Below, in pieces: positions 45,958-55,033 of a DNA stretch of 64,000 nucleotides. The stretch spans positions 1,428,501 through 1,492,500 of the forward strand of contig NZ_CP029427.2 in assembly GCF_002266465.3 (NCBI RefSeq). Direction: 5' to 3'. The notes below the pieces were generated by a model. The model did not search any database and was not told the DNA's origin. It saw only the letters and a program-made list of their open reading frames with translations. Position numbers and translations under genes: made by a program. The first letter of the stretch is position 1. Each line of letters begins with the position of its first letter. The DNA is from Bradyrhizobium symbiodeficiens. Lineage in GTDB: Bacteria > Pseudomonadota > Alphaproteobacteria > Rhizobiales > Xanthobacteraceae.

Positions 45958-46252
45958 GGAAGGCTCCTGCCGCCATCTACCCGAAGTAGTCGCTACCCTG
46001 TTCGGGCAGGTTCATGCTTCCGGTGCCCAACAACCTAGTATTGGGCGGATTCGTTCCCAAGAGGCGATCACAAGAGCGTGATAGAACGTGAAAGGTCGCG
46101 ATCAAAAGCGACCCCCTCATCGTGCATTTTTACAATTATTTCAAAGCGATAATGTGCACGTCAGGGGTCTTATGAGGCGTTGCTTTACAAGGCGCCTGGA
46201 ACTCAGAAACCATTTGCCTGTGGCCGAAAAACACACGGCTTCTTAAGGCAAA
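45958..46252. other. Upstream region of the 67-residue protein gene
   Basis: 295 bp with lower GC than the surroundings. It holds one inverted repeat, GCCCAA-N10-TTGGGC (46025-46046), and no gene that I would call. Confidence 0.45.
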
Positions 46253-48394
46253 TCAGATGCTTCCGACCGTTTTCAACCTCGCCCTGGGGTGGATCTCGGC
46301 CTGCGACAGCACCGTCGTCTGGGCCCGGAACCGCTCCACCAGAGAGCGGACGAAGGGACGAATTGCCGCAGAGGTGACCAGCACCGGCGCCTCGCCTTCG
46401 CGGGCGGCACGCTCGAACGCCTCGCGCACGCCGGTCATGAACTCCGACAGTTTCGAGGGCTGCATCGCAAGGCTGCGCTCCTCGCCCTGGCCGATGATGG
46501 ATTCGGCAAAGGCCTGCTCCCACCGCGCCGACAGCGCGATCAGCGGCAGATAGCCGGCATAGGAGGTGTTCTGCGCGCAGATCTGCCGCGCCAGGCGGGC
46601 GCGGACGTGCTCGACCATGGTGGCGGGATTGCGCGAGAAGGCGAGCGAGTCCGCGATGCCTTCGAGGATGGTCGAGAGATCGCGGATCGAGATGCGCTCG
46701 GCGAGCAGCAGCTGCAACACGCGCTGGATGCCGGAGACCGTGACCTGCCCGGGCACGATGTCCTTGACCAGCTCGCTCTGCTCCTTCGGCAGCTCCTTGA
46801 GCAGCTTCTGCACCTCGCCATAGGACAACAGGTCCGACATGTTGGCCTTGAGCAACTCGGTGAGGTGGGTCGAGAGCACGGTGGCGGCGTCGACGACGGT
46901 GTAGCCCTTGAGCGAGGCCTCCTCCTTGAGGCTGGCGTCGACCCAGGTCGCGGGCAGGCCGAAGGTCGGCTCGGTGGTGTGGATGCCGGGCACCTGCACC
47001 TGGCTGCCGCCGGGGTCCATCACCATGAACTGGTTCGGCCAGATCTTGCCGGTGCCGGCGTCGACCTCCTTGATCTTGATGATGTAGGTGTTGGCCTCAA
47101 GCTGGACGTTGTCGAGGATGCGCACCGCCGGCATCACGAAGCCCATCTCGATCGCGAGCGAGCGGCGCAGCGCCTTGATCTGCTCGGTGAGGCGATCGGT
47201 GCCGTCGGGGCCGTTGACCAGCGGCAGCAGGGCGTAGCCGAGCTCGATCTTGAGGTCGTCGATCTTGAGCGCCGCGGAGATCGGCTCCTCGGTCGCGGCG
47301 GAGCCCGGCGCACCCGGCGTTCCCGCGGCAGGTGCGAGCTTGGCGGCTTCCTCGGCCCTAGCCGTCACCCGGTTGCGGTTGCGCGCGTTCCAGGCCAACG
47401 CGCCGGCGCCGACGCCGAGCCCCAGGAAGGGGAGCGTCGGGATGCCCGGCAGCGCCGCCAGCACCAGCATGACCGCCGCGGACATCGCGAGGGCCTGCGG
47501 ATAGCCCGAGAACTGCTTCATCAGCGCCTTGTCGGCGGCGCCGGAGACGCCGGCCTTGGAGACGAGCAGGCCGGCCGCGGTCGAGACGATCAGCGCCGGC
47601 ACCTGGGTGACGAGGCCGTCACCGACCGTCAGCAGCGTATAGCTGCGCCCGGCGTCGGCGAAGGACATGCCCTGCTGCGCGACGCCGATGATCATGCCGC
47701 CGACGACGTTGATGAAGACGATCAAAAGGCCCGCGATGGCATCGCCGCGGACGAACTTCGAGGCACCGTCCATGGCGCCGAAGAAGCCGCTCTCGTCCTC
47801 CAGCTCCTTGCGGCGATGCTTGGCGACCGCCTCGTCGATCAGGCCGGCGGAGAGGTCGGCGTCGATCGCCATCTGCTTGCCGGGCATGGCATCGAGGTGG
47901 AAGCGCGCGGCGACTTCGGCGATACGACCCGAACCCTTGGTGATGACGACGAAGTTGACGATGATCAGGATGGCGAAGACGATGATGCCGATGACGAAAT
48001 TGCCGCCCATCACGAAGTTGCCGAAGGCTTCGATGACGTGACCGGCGGCCGCCGTGCCCTCGTGCCCGTGCGACAGGATCAGCCGGGTCGAGGCCATGTT
48101 GAGCGACAGGCGCAGCATGGTCGAGATCAGCAGGACGGTCGGGAAGGCGGAGAATTCGAGCGGCGCCTGGATGAACAGCGAGGTCATCAGGATCAGGATC
48201 GAGAGCGTGATCGAGATCGCCAGGAACAAGTCCAGCACGATCGCGGGCAGCGGCAGGATCAGCACCACCAGGATGGTGAGGACGCCGAGCGCCAGCGCGA
48301 TATCGCCGCGCTTGAGGATGGCCACGACCTCGGCAAGGGTGGGGAAGCCGGCGTTCGTGCTGCCTACGCCCTGTCCCGCGGTGACGTCGACCAT
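46253..48394 (-). CDS. flhA: Flagellar export gate protein FlhA
   Basis: 713 residues from ATG 48394 (GGGGGAG upstream; a longer in-frame start at 48496 would add a Gly/Arg-rich stretch). N-terminal eight-helix membrane part (LALGVLTILVVLILPLPAIV, MASTRLILSHGHEGTAAAGH, GRIAEVAARFHLDAMPGKQM, VVGGMIIGVAQQGMSFADAG) and a cytoplasmic C-terminal ring domain. Normally grouped with flhB/fliR; here it stands alone. Near-consensus CtrA box upstream. Confidence 0.96.
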   Translation of the reverse strand: MVDVTAGQGVGSTNAGFPTLAEVVAILKRGDIALALGVLTILVVLILPLPAIVLDLFLAISITLSILILMTSLFIQAPLEFSAFPTVLLISTMLRLSLNMASTRLILSHGHEGTAAAGHVIEAFGNFVMGGNFVIGIIVFAILIIVNFVVITKGSGRIAEVAARFHLDAMPGKQMAIDADLSAGLIDEAVAKHRRKELEDESGFFGAMDGASKFVRGDAIAGLLIVFINVVGGMIIGVAQQGMSFADAGRSYTLLTVGDGLVTQVPALIVSTAAGLLVSKAGVSGAADKALMKQFSGYPQALAMSAAVMLVLAALPGIPTLPFLGLGVGAGALAWNARNRNRVTARAEEAAKLAPAAGTPGAPGSAATEEPISAALKIDDLKIELGYALLPLVNGPDGTDRLTEQIKALRRSLAIEMGFVMPAVRILDNVQLEANTYIIKIKEVDAGTGKIWPNQFMVMDPGGSQVQVPGIHTTEPTFGLPATWVDASLKEEASLKGYTVVDAATVLSTHLTELLKANMSDLLSYGEVQKLLKELPKEQSELVKDIVPGQVTVSGIQRVLQLLLAERISIRDLSTILEGIADSLAFSRNPATMVEHVRARLARQICAQNTSYAGYLPLIALSARWEQAFAESIIGQGEERSLAMQPSKLSEFMTGVREAFERAAREGEAPVLVTSAAIRPFVRSLVERFRAQTTVLSQAEIHPRARLKTVGSI

Positions 48395-48537
48395 GGTAGC
48401 TGCTCCCCCGCGCGACTGCCGTCCGCGCGTCCCAATTGTCTGCGCGGCGGCCGAAGGGCCGCCGTTCCGAAAGTGAGGCACCGCACTGGCGTCCACGGGG
48501 TTCCTCCCGTTTTACGCGGCTGACGACACTCGACTTC

Positions 48538-48580
48538 ACCCGGCAATTCTTGCCGGGTGTATGGTTAGCAAAGGGTTAAC
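48538..48580 (-). promoter_or_regulatory. Candidate CtrA box and hairpin upstream of flhA
   Basis: Minus-strand GTTAACCCTTTGCTAACC (48563-48580) is TTAA-N7-CTAA, one mismatch from the CtrA consensus. Next to it is a perfect hairpin, ACCCGGCAA-TTC-TTGCCGGGT (48538-48558). Both are about 145-185 bp upstream of the flhA start. Confidence 0.5.
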
Positions 48581-48628
48581 GCGGGGGTGGAAGAGCGGCG
48601 GACCGGGCCGTTTCGGGGCTCTCAGGCC

Positions 48629-48752
48629 GTCATTCCGGGGCGCCCCAAGGGCGAGCCGGAATCCATTGTGCGGCAGGTGTTGTGGAGAAATGGATTCTCA
48701 GATGCGCAATTGCGCATCATAGTTCGCGCTAAGAGGCGCGCCCCGGCATGAC
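48629..48752. repeat. Inverted repeat, GTCATTCCGGGGCG...CGCCCCGGCATGAC
   Basis: Outer arms pair over about 14 bp; an internal palindrome TGCGCAATTGCGCA is present. Same ATGAC-ended family as short elements elsewhere in the window. Fills the flhA/CusF-like intergenic gap. Confidence 0.65.
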
Positions 48753-48760
48753 AGGGGACC

Positions 48761-49063
48761 CTATTTCGCCTTGTCGATCCTGGTCACCGTATAGCCCGAA
48801 GCCGCCTCCTCGGCCTCGAAGGTCACCTTGTCGCCGACCTTCACCTGCTTGAGCATCGCGGGGTCCTTGACGCGGTAGACCATGGTCATGGGGTCCTCCA
48901 TGCCGAGGCTCCTGGCCGGCCCGTGCTTGAGCGTGATCTTGCCGGCGCCTTCGTCGATTTTCTTGACCTCGCCGCTGATCCCGGCAGCTCCGGCCGCCGG
49001 CGCTTCAGTAGCAATGCTCAGCGTCAGCGCCAGCGCAGCGATGATACGGATGATGCGGTTCAT
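48761..49063 (-). CDS. CusF-like periplasmic copper-binding protein
   Basis: 100 residues: signal peptide (IIRIIAALALTLSIATEAPA), then the CusF/CopK-like OB fold: GEVKKIDEGAGKITLKHGPA, LGMEDPMTMVYRVKDPAML and VKVGDKVTFEAEE. The His in LKHGP and the Mets of MEDPMTM match the copper ligands of CusF. AAGGAG six bases upstream, inside the gap after the cupredoxin gene. Last gene of the copper operon. Confidence 0.92.
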   Translation of the reverse strand: MNRIIRIIAALALTLSIATEAPAAGAAGISGEVKKIDEGAGKITLKHGPARSLGMEDPMTMVYRVKDPAMLKQVKVGDKVTFEAEEAASGYTVTRIDKAK

Positions 49064-49073
49064 GGGAGGCTCC

Positions 49074-49532
49074 TTATCGTGACGTCACGGTGACGTGGCC
49101 GACCATGCCGTAGTCGCGATGGTCGGGAATGAGGCAGGAAAATTCGAACGTGCCGGGCTTGCTGAACTTCCAGAGAATCTCGGCCGTCTTGTTCGGGGCG
49201 AGCCTGACACCATTGGGATCGTCATGCTCCATGTGCGGATGCTTCTTCATCTCCACCGCATGCGCGAGATTCTCCTTCGGCGTGGCGAGCAGGAATTCAT
49301 GGTCTTCCTTGCCGACATTGCGGAGCACGAAGCGGATCTGTTCGCCGCGCCTGACCTCGATCCTGGCCGGTGCGTAGTCCATCTCGTTCAGCAGGATCTC
49401 GATGGTGCGCGCGGGCTTGTTCGGGTCGCCGGGCTCGCCGGCCGAAAAGGTCGCGTGCCCGTGCTTGTCGTGCGCGAGGGCGGGCACGATCGATAGCGCA
49501 GCCAGCGCGAGGCCGAGCCTGATGGTCTTCAT
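49074..49532 (-). CDS. Cupredoxin (type 1 copper) periplasmic protein
   Basis: 152 residues: signal peptide KTIRLGLALAALSIVPALA, His-rich start HDKHGHATF, then a plastocyanin-like fold with copper ligands His (EDHEFLL) and Cys, His, Met in SCLIPDHRDYGMVGH. A loop HPHMEHDDPNG may bind extra metal. ATG 49532 has GGAG seven bases upstream. Longer frames reaching to 50216 are antisense read-through of the oxidase gene and are not used. Likely carries copper or electrons for the adjacent oxidase. Confidence 0.9.
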   Translation of the reverse strand: MKTIRLGLALAALSIVPALAHDKHGHATFSAGEPGDPNKPARTIEILLNEMDYAPARIEVRRGEQIRFVLRNVGKEDHEFLLATPKENLAHAVEMKKHPHMEHDDPNGVRLAPNKTAEILWKFSKPGTFEFSCLIPDHRDYGMVGHVTVTSR

Positions 49533-49564
49533 CGTCATCTCCGGTTGGTGTTTCATCGAAACGC

Positions 49565-50899
49565 TCACATCTTCATCTTGTGCGTCGGCTTGCCCGGCTG
49601 CTGCCGCGCCGGCTCCGCGGCCGGAGGCGTGACCTCGTAGGCGACGGTACCTTTCGGGAATTGATAGGGGCCGGGATCGCGATAATCGTCGCGCGCGAGG
49701 TCCTCGCGGATCTTCATCACCGTGAACATGCCGCCCATCTCGATCGGTCCGAACTGGCCGGTGCCGGTCATCATCGGCAGCGTGTTGTCGGGCGCGGGCA
49801 TCTCCATGTTGCCCATCGCCATGCCGGTCGAGCCCATTGCCATCGCATCGGGCGCGAGCTTGCCGACGGCCTTGGCGAGATCCTTGCGCGACACGCCGAT
49901 CAGGTTGCGCACCGCATGCCCCATCGCGTTCATGGTGTGATGGGATTTGTGGCAGTGGAACGCCCAGTCGCCGGGATTGTCGGCGAGCACGTCGAAGACG
50001 CGCACTGCGCCCACGGGCACGTCGGTCGTCGTCTCCGGATATTGCGCGCTCTCCGGAATCCAGCCGCCGTCGGTGCAGGTCACCGCGAAGCTGTGGCCGT
50101 GCAGATGGATCGGATGGTTGGTCATGCTGAGATTGCCGATGCGCACGCGCACTCTGTCGCCGAGGCGCACCGGCAAAGGATCGATGCCGGGGAACACCCG
50201 CGCATTCCAGGTCCACATGTTGAAGTCGGTCATCTCGTTGACCTGCGGCAGGTAAGTGCCGGGATCGACGCGATAGGTGCTCATCACGAAAACGAAGTCG
50301 CGATCGACGGGCCGGAAGCCGGGATCGCGCGGATGCACGACGACCATGCCCATCATGCCCATCGCCATCTGCACCATCTCGTCGGAATGCGGGTGGTACA
50401 TGAAGGTGCCGCTCTTCCGCATCTCGAATTCGTAGACGAAGGTCTTGCCCGGCTGGATGTGCGGCTGCGTCAGCCCGCCGACACCGTCCATGCCGCTCGG
50501 GATGATCATGCCGTGCCAGTGCACGGTGGTGTATTCGGGCAGTCGGTTGGTGACGAAGATGCGGACCTTGTCGCCCTCGACCGCCTCAATCGTCGGGCCC
50601 GGCGACTGACCGTTATAGCCCCACAGATTGACCTTCATGCCTTCGGCGAACTCGCGCACCACGGGCTCGGCGACGAGATGGAATTCCTTCCAGTCGCCGT
50701 TCATGCGGAATGGCAGCGACCAGCCGTTCAGGGTGACCACGGGGCGATAGTCCGGTCCGCTGACGGGATGCAGCGGCGGCTGCATCACCACCTTGTCCAT
50801 ATGCGGGGCTTCCGGGATAGACGCCGCCTGCACGCGGCCCTGGACCGCGGATGCGCCGACGAGCGCGGCGGTGCCTAAAAATCCTCTGCGGGAAAACAT
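49565..50899 (-). CDS. Multicopper oxidase, CopA/laccase-like
   Basis: 444 residues. Tat-type signal with SRRGFLG, then cupredoxin domains with the trinuclear and type 1 copper motifs in order: HWHG, YHPHSDE, HPIHLHGHSF and HCHKSHHTMNAMGH. A Met-rich segment follows (MAMGSTGMAMGNMEM), typical of copper-tolerance oxidases that oxidise Cu(I). GGAG seven bases before ATG 50899. Thirteen nt after the TolC-like gene stop. Confidence 0.93.
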   Translation of the reverse strand: MFSRRGFLGTAALVGASAVQGRVQAASIPEAPHMDKVVMQPPLHPVSGPDYRPVVTLNGWSLPFRMNGDWKEFHLVAEPVVREFAEGMKVNLWGYNGQSPGPTIEAVEGDKVRIFVTNRLPEYTTVHWHGMIIPSGMDGVGGLTQPHIQPGKTFVYEFEMRKSGTFMYHPHSDEMVQMAMGMMGMVVVHPRDPGFRPVDRDFVFVMSTYRVDPGTYLPQVNEMTDFNMWTWNARVFPGIDPLPVRLGDRVRVRIGNLSMTNHPIHLHGHSFAVTCTDGGWIPESAQYPETTTDVPVGAVRVFDVLADNPGDWAFHCHKSHHTMNAMGHAVRNLIGVSRKDLAKAVGKLAPDAMAMGSTGMAMGNMEMPAPDNTLPMMTGTGQFGPIEMGGMFTVMKIREDLARDDYRDPGPYQFPKGTVAYEVTPPAAEPARQQPGKPTHKMKM

Positions 50900-50912
50900 T
50901 GCGGTCTCCATG

Positions 50913-52337
50913 TCAGTGGCCGGCATCGGCAGGCGCTGCCGCGGCGATGTTGGTGGAATTGTCGCCGCCAGGCGTCAGCGCGGCGCCGCCGTTGACGGCG
51001 GTCTGCAGGTCGGACTGGGCGAGGAAGAATCGCTGCCGCGCGTCGATCGCGCCGCGCAGCGAGGCCAGCCGCTGCCGCGCCTCGGTGAGCAGCGCGAAGA
51101 TGTCGACCTGCATGCTGGAGAAGCGGAGTTGCATCTCCTCGGTGATGATCTTGCGCAAGGGGATGATCTCGCGCTGATAGTGGCTGGCGATGTCGTAAGC
51201 CGAGCGATAGACACGATAAGCATCGCGCGCCTCCGAGCGAACGTTCACGGCGCGCTCGGTCAAGCGGTTGAAGGCGAGGTTGTAGGTCTCGGCGGCCTGC
51301 CGCACCCGCACTTCGCCGCCGTCGAAGATCGGGATCTGGAACTGGACGTCGAAGCCGCGCTCGCGGAAAGGCGCGCCTTCCGGGTCCTGCGTGCGGCGCG
51401 AGATGCCGGCAAGGTCGAGCAGCGTCACGAAGCGCGTCGCCTCGGTGAGGTTCAGCGACTTCGCCAGCGCATTCAGCTCCAGCCGGGCGATCTGCAGATC
51501 GATGCGATGGGCCACCGCATCGGCCTCGATCGAGGGCAGGGCCTGCGGCCGGCGCGGCAGCGGCGGCAATTGATTGGGCAGGCGGAAGCCGAGGCCGCCG
51601 TCCCACAATCCCATCAGGCGTGCGAGCCGTTCGCGCGCACTCGCCGCCATCTGCCTTGCGGTGGCGAGGTCGGCGGTCGTCTCGGCGTAAAACACCTGTT
51701 CGCGGGCCTGGTCGAGCTTGTTGAGCGAGCCGGTCTCGCCGAGCTTGACGGCGAGCTGTGCGGTCGATTCCGCCGTTGCCTTCGCATCCGTCAGCAGCGC
51801 CACCATCTCGTTGCCGGCGACAGCGCGCCAGTAGGCACGGCGGACGTCGGCGGCGAGCCGCAGCGTCGCCAGCGCCGCGCGTAACTGGGCCTGGCGAAAA
51901 CGCTCGCGGGCAATGTCGGAGCGGAACGGCAGGGTGGCGAGCGCGAGGATGTCGCCGACCACCTGGCGCTCGATCTCGCTAGCGCCGTTGCCCGAGATCC
52001 GCGAGATCGAGAACACCGGGTTGGGCGGCAGGCTCTGCTCGACCAGATCGGTCTCGGCCAGCGCCAGCTCGTTATAGGCGGCCTGCAATCCCTTGTTGTT
52101 GAGCAGTGCGATCTGCACGGCGGTCTCTACGCTCAACGTGCGCGAGAGCAGTTGGCGGACACGTTCATCGACTGCGCCCGCCCCATCGGCCGTTCGCACG
52201 AATGCCACGTCCTTGTTGATGCTCTGGCTCGTCAGTTCGGAGACCGCACTCATGCCGCTGTCGGGCGAAAACGCGGCGCAGCCGGAGACGCTGAACGCGG
52301 TGAGGACGAGGAGACCTCGCGCAAAATGGTGTGCCAT
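50913..52337 (-). CDS. TolC-family outer-membrane lipoprotein
   Basis: 474 residues: lipoprotein signal with lipobox VSGC, then the duplicated TolC helical pattern (VQIALLNNKGLQAAYNELAL, YNLAFNRLTERAVNVRSEAR, RQRLASLRGAIDARQRFFLA). Normally pairs with an RND or ABC pump and a membrane fusion protein, but none is encoded in this operon. TAGGAG ribosome site includes the stop of the upstream gene, giving a 9-nt gap. Confidence 0.9.
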   Translation of the reverse strand: MAHHFARGLLVLTAFSVSGCAAFSPDSGMSAVSELTSQSINKDVAFVRTADGAGAVDERVRQLLSRTLSVETAVQIALLNNKGLQAAYNELALAETDLVEQSLPPNPVFSISRISGNGASEIERQVVGDILALATLPFRSDIARERFRQAQLRAALATLRLAADVRRAYWRAVAGNEMVALLTDAKATAESTAQLAVKLGETGSLNKLDQAREQVFYAETTADLATARQMAASARERLARLMGLWDGGLGFRLPNQLPPLPRRPQALPSIEADAVAHRIDLQIARLELNALAKSLNLTEATRFVTLLDLAGISRRTQDPEGAPFRERGFDVQFQIPIFDGGEVRVRQAAETYNLAFNRLTERAVNVRSEARDAYRVYRSAYDIASHYQREIIPLRKIITEEMQLRFSSMQVDIFALLTEARQRLASLRGAIDARQRFFLAQSDLQTAVNGGAALTPGGDNSTNIAAAAPADAGH

Positions 52338-52346
52338 GGCGCGCTC

Positions 52347-52631
52347 CTACCGGTCTTGCTTCGGCTGCGGCGTGACGGCGTCGTTGCGGTCGCGCCATGG
52401 CGCCGGCGTTGCGGGTCGCAGGCTGGTGTAGGGCGCGATGGTCGACCGATAGCCGAGAGGGGCGACCTTTGCCGAGGGATCGGCGGGATCGGCGCCGGCG
52501 ACTTGCGTCGTTGCCGGCATGCAGCCAGCGAGCGCCAGCGCGATCACGGCCAGCAGAAGCCAGTCAAATCGAAAATGTCGTCCACCCACCGCGGATGCGG
52601 CGGCGGACTTCGCCCCGGAAAACGCAAGCAT
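52347..52631 (-). CDS. Small lipoprotein, unknown
   Basis: 94 residues: hydrophobic signal LLLAVIALALAGC with lipobox LAGC, then a Pro/Asp/Arg-rich tail. The N-terminal part before the hydrophobic core is long (about 24 residues), so a later start is possible, though GGGAT precedes ATG 52631. Located between the His-rich protein and the TolC-like gene on the same strand. Confidence 0.72.
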   Translation of the reverse strand: MLAFSGAKSAAASAVGGRHFRFDWLLLAVIALALAGCMPATTQVAGADPADPSAKVAPLGYRSTIAPYTSLRPATPAPWRDRNDAVTPQPKQDR

Positions 52632-52704
52632 GATTCATCCCTGATCTGGACACCACAGGTTCGCGCGCGCAAAAGCGCGCTCGGCCCGAAATCGTCGTGT
52701 CAGA

Positions 52705-53148
52705 TCAGGCGATGGGGGGACGGTAATGCAGGGGCGGCGCCGTGCTGTGCAGGCTGGCCACGATTTCTGGCGCACAGGCGGAGACGGGCGCGGCCGGCTT
52801 GGCGACGGTGGGAAGATCGGCCGGCAGCGCGCTCACGCACATCATGGCGCAGCACGGCCCGGCTGTGCCCTTGCCGCCATGATGATGCGAAGCGGGCGCG
52901 TCCTGCGCGGCGGCCTGGTGATGCGCGTGTGCCCCCGCATGATCGTGCGAGACGCCGTCGTGCATGTGTCCGCCCGGCATCTGGTGATGGACCGGCACGA
53001 GGTCGGCCAGCAAGGTCTCATCGAGACACGGCGCAGGGCCACTGCCCCAGGCGAGGCTTGCCGCCGGCGCGAGCACGCAGAACAGGTAGGCGAGGGCAAT
53101 GATCCGCCCCACCTTGATCCGCATCGCTCGTGTCAGTTGCAGCAACAT
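52705..53148 (-). CDS. His/Cys-rich exported protein, DUF2946-like
   Basis: About 147 residues. Signal-like VGRIIALAYLFCVLAPAASLA, then a His-rich middle (HHQMPGGHMHDGVSHDHAG, HAHHQ, SHHHGG) and CCAMMC, then a tail ending HYRPPIA. The pattern recalls the DUF2946 proteins found in copper clusters. It probably binds copper in the periplasm. The start is uncertain (ATG 53148 or 53124). First gene of the copper operon, divergent from the MFS gene. Confidence 0.7.
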   Translation of the reverse strand: MLLQLTRAMRIKVGRIIALAYLFCVLAPAASLAWGSGPAPCLDETLLADLVPVHHQMPGGHMHDGVSHDHAGAHAHHQAAAQDAPASHHHGGKGTAGPCCAMMCVSALPADLPTVAKPAAPVSACAPEIVASLHSTAPPLHYRPPIA

Positions 53149-53298
53149 TCCGCCAGCATGTATTCCGCGCGGCAATTTGCACACGCGGATTGCAAACTAA
53201 TGGCAAATCGTGCATTCGCCAAGCTGCTTCTTACCGCAGTGCACCGCGCATGCCCAATATCACGCCACGATGCTTGACCCCTTGAGCATCCGCGGGCC

Positions 53299-54564
53299 AT
53301 GGTCCGGCCCGTGCACGCGCCAAATCACTCAGAACAAACGCCTGAAACATTCAGCCCTGATTCCCGTCAGGCCTGGATACGGCTCGTGCTTGCGCTGCTG
53401 ATCGGCTCGATCGGTGGCGTCGGCATGTGGGCGATCGTGGTGATGATTCCCGCGGTGCAGACCGAATTCTCCGCCACCCGCGGCGCGGTCTCGCTGGCCT
53501 TTACCCTCATGATGTTCGGCTTCGGGCTCGGCGGCGTGATCGCCGGCAAGATCACCGACCGCTTCGGCATCGTGCCGGCGATGGCGATCAGCATCGCCTT
53601 CCTCGGCGTCGCCAATGTGCTCGCGGGGCTGTCGACCCAGCTCTGGCAGTTCGTGGCGGCGTATTTCCTGATCGGGCTCGGGACGTCCGCGACCTTCGCG
53701 CCGCTGATGGCGGAGGCCTCGCACTGGTTCGAGCGCTATCGCGGCCTTGCCGTGACCATCGTCGCCAGTGGTAATTATTTCGCCGGCACGATGTGGCCCC
53801 CGATCGTGAACTGGGGCATGCAGGAGGTCGGCTGGCGCCACACCCATATCGGCATCGGCCTCGTCTGCGTCGTCCTGATGACGATCCTGGTGCTGGTGCT
53901 GCGCGCGCAGATAGGCCACGACAAGGTTCAAGACCACGCCAATGCGCCGCCGCCGCGCGTCGATCTCAAGCTCTCGACCAACACGCTGACGGTGCTGCTC
54001 TCGATCGCCGCCATTTCCTGCTGCGTCGCCATGGCGATGCCGCAGGTGCATATCGTCGCCTATTGCGGCGATCTCGGCTACGGCGTGGCGCGCGGTGCCG
54101 AGATGCTGTCGCTGATGATGGCCTGCGGCATCGTCAGCCGCATCGGCTCGGGCTTCCTCGCCGACAAGATCGGCGGCATCCGCACCCTGTTGATCGGGGC
54201 GCTGGCGCAGGGCTTTGCGCTTGTGTTCTATCTGTTTTTCGACAGCCTCGCCTCGCTCTATCTCATCTCCGCGATGTTCGGCCTGTTCCAGGGCGGCATC
54301 GTGCCGAGCTACGCCATCATCGTGCGCGAGGCGATGCCGGCGCGGGAAGCCGCAACGCGCGTCGGCATCGTGATCTTCGCCTCCGTGTTCGGCATGTCGT
54401 TCGGCGGCTGGGTGTCGGGCGTCATCTTCGATGCCACCGGCTCGTATGCCGCAGCGTTCGCGAACGGCGTGGCGTGGAATGCCGTCAACATCAGCATCGT
54501 CCTGACGCTGTTGATCCGCTCGCGGATGAGTGCGACGAAAGCCGGGCCGGGCTTTGCGACCTAA
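53299..54564 (+). CDS. MFS transporter (OFA/MCT-like)
   Basis: 421 residues, 12 hydrophobic helices (for example LALLIGSIGGVGMWAIVVMI, FGFGLGGVIAGKITDRFG with the MFS loop, AYFLIGLGTSATFAPLMAEA). The GKITDRFG loop between helices 2 and 3 and its counterpart SGFLADKIGG between 8 and 9 are present. Closest in style to carboxylate transporters. Ends with a 4-nt overlap of the convergent DUF4864 gene. Confidence 0.88.
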   Translation: MVRPVHAPNHSEQTPETFSPDSRQAWIRLVLALLIGSIGGVGMWAIVVMIPAVQTEFSATRGAVSLAFTLMMFGFGLGGVIAGKITDRFGIVPAMAISIAFLGVANVLAGLSTQLWQFVAAYFLIGLGTSATFAPLMAEASHWFERYRGLAVTIVASGNYFAGTMWPPIVNWGMQEVGWRHTHIGIGLVCVVLMTILVLVLRAQIGHDKVQDHANAPPPRVDLKLSTNTLTVLLSIAAISCCVAMAMPQVHIVAYCGDLGYGVARGAEMLSLMMACGIVSRIGSGFLADKIGGIRTLLIGALAQGFALVFYLFFDSLASLYLISAMFGLFQGGIVPSYAIIVREAMPAREAATRVGIVIFASVFGMSFGGWVSGVIFDATGSYAAAFANGVAWNAVNISIVLTLLIRSRMSATKAGPGFAT

Positions 54565-54968
54565 ACCGCCTGTCCCGCCTTCAGCAGCGTGCAGCCGGTG
54601 ATCTTGTAACTGCCGTCCGGCTGTTGCTCGAGCGTATACAGCGCTTCCCAGGCCTCGCCATTGGCGTCGATGATGTGGACGCGCTGCGCGATCGAGCTGC
54701 CCTCGATCTTGCTCTCGCCGAACTCGAAACTCTTGTGGCGGTAGACCGGCGCGTAACCGCTCTGCACCATGGACATGAAGATGTCGGGCGCGGGGAAGAT
54801 CTCCCTGATCGCCGGCGCGGCGTGGGAATAGGCGCCGGCCGCATCGTCGCGCGCAAAAGCCTGTTCCTGGGCGCGGACGACGCCCTGTGCCGCGGTGACG
54901 TCGTCGGCGCATGCCGAGACGGAGCCGAAGATAACGCTGATAGCGACAAGCAAGGCGGCGATCCGCAT
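54561..54968 (-). CDS. DUF4864 exported protein
   Basis: 135 residues: signal RIAALLVAISVIFGSVSACA, then a SnoaL-like small domain (VRAQEQAFARDDAAGAYSHA, IREIFPAPDIFMSMVQSGY, WEALYTLEQQPDGSYKITGC). Cys in KITGC and the signal-end Cys could pair. DUF4864 is of unknown function. GGAG six bases before the ATG. Confidence 0.85.
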   Translation of the reverse strand: MRIAALLVAISVIFGSVSACADDVTAAQGVVRAQEQAFARDDAAGAYSHAAPAIREIFPAPDIFMSMVQSGYAPVYRHKSFEFGESKIEGSSIAQRVHIIDANGEAWEALYTLEQQPDGSYKITGCTLLKAGQAV

Positions 54969-55033
54969 GACAGGCTCCGCGTTGAAATCCCGGCGATGCT
55001 GATCCTAGCATGGCTTTAGGGAAATACGGTGCG

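Noticed and set aside
46289..48523. A 744-codon plus-strand open frame
   Set aside because: Exactly antisense to flhA, His/Asp/Arg-rich shadow composition.
49533..50216. An N-terminal extension of the cupredoxin reading frame to 50216
   Set aside because: The added part is out of frame with and overlaps the multicopper oxidase gene; a good ribosome site and signal peptide lie at 49532.
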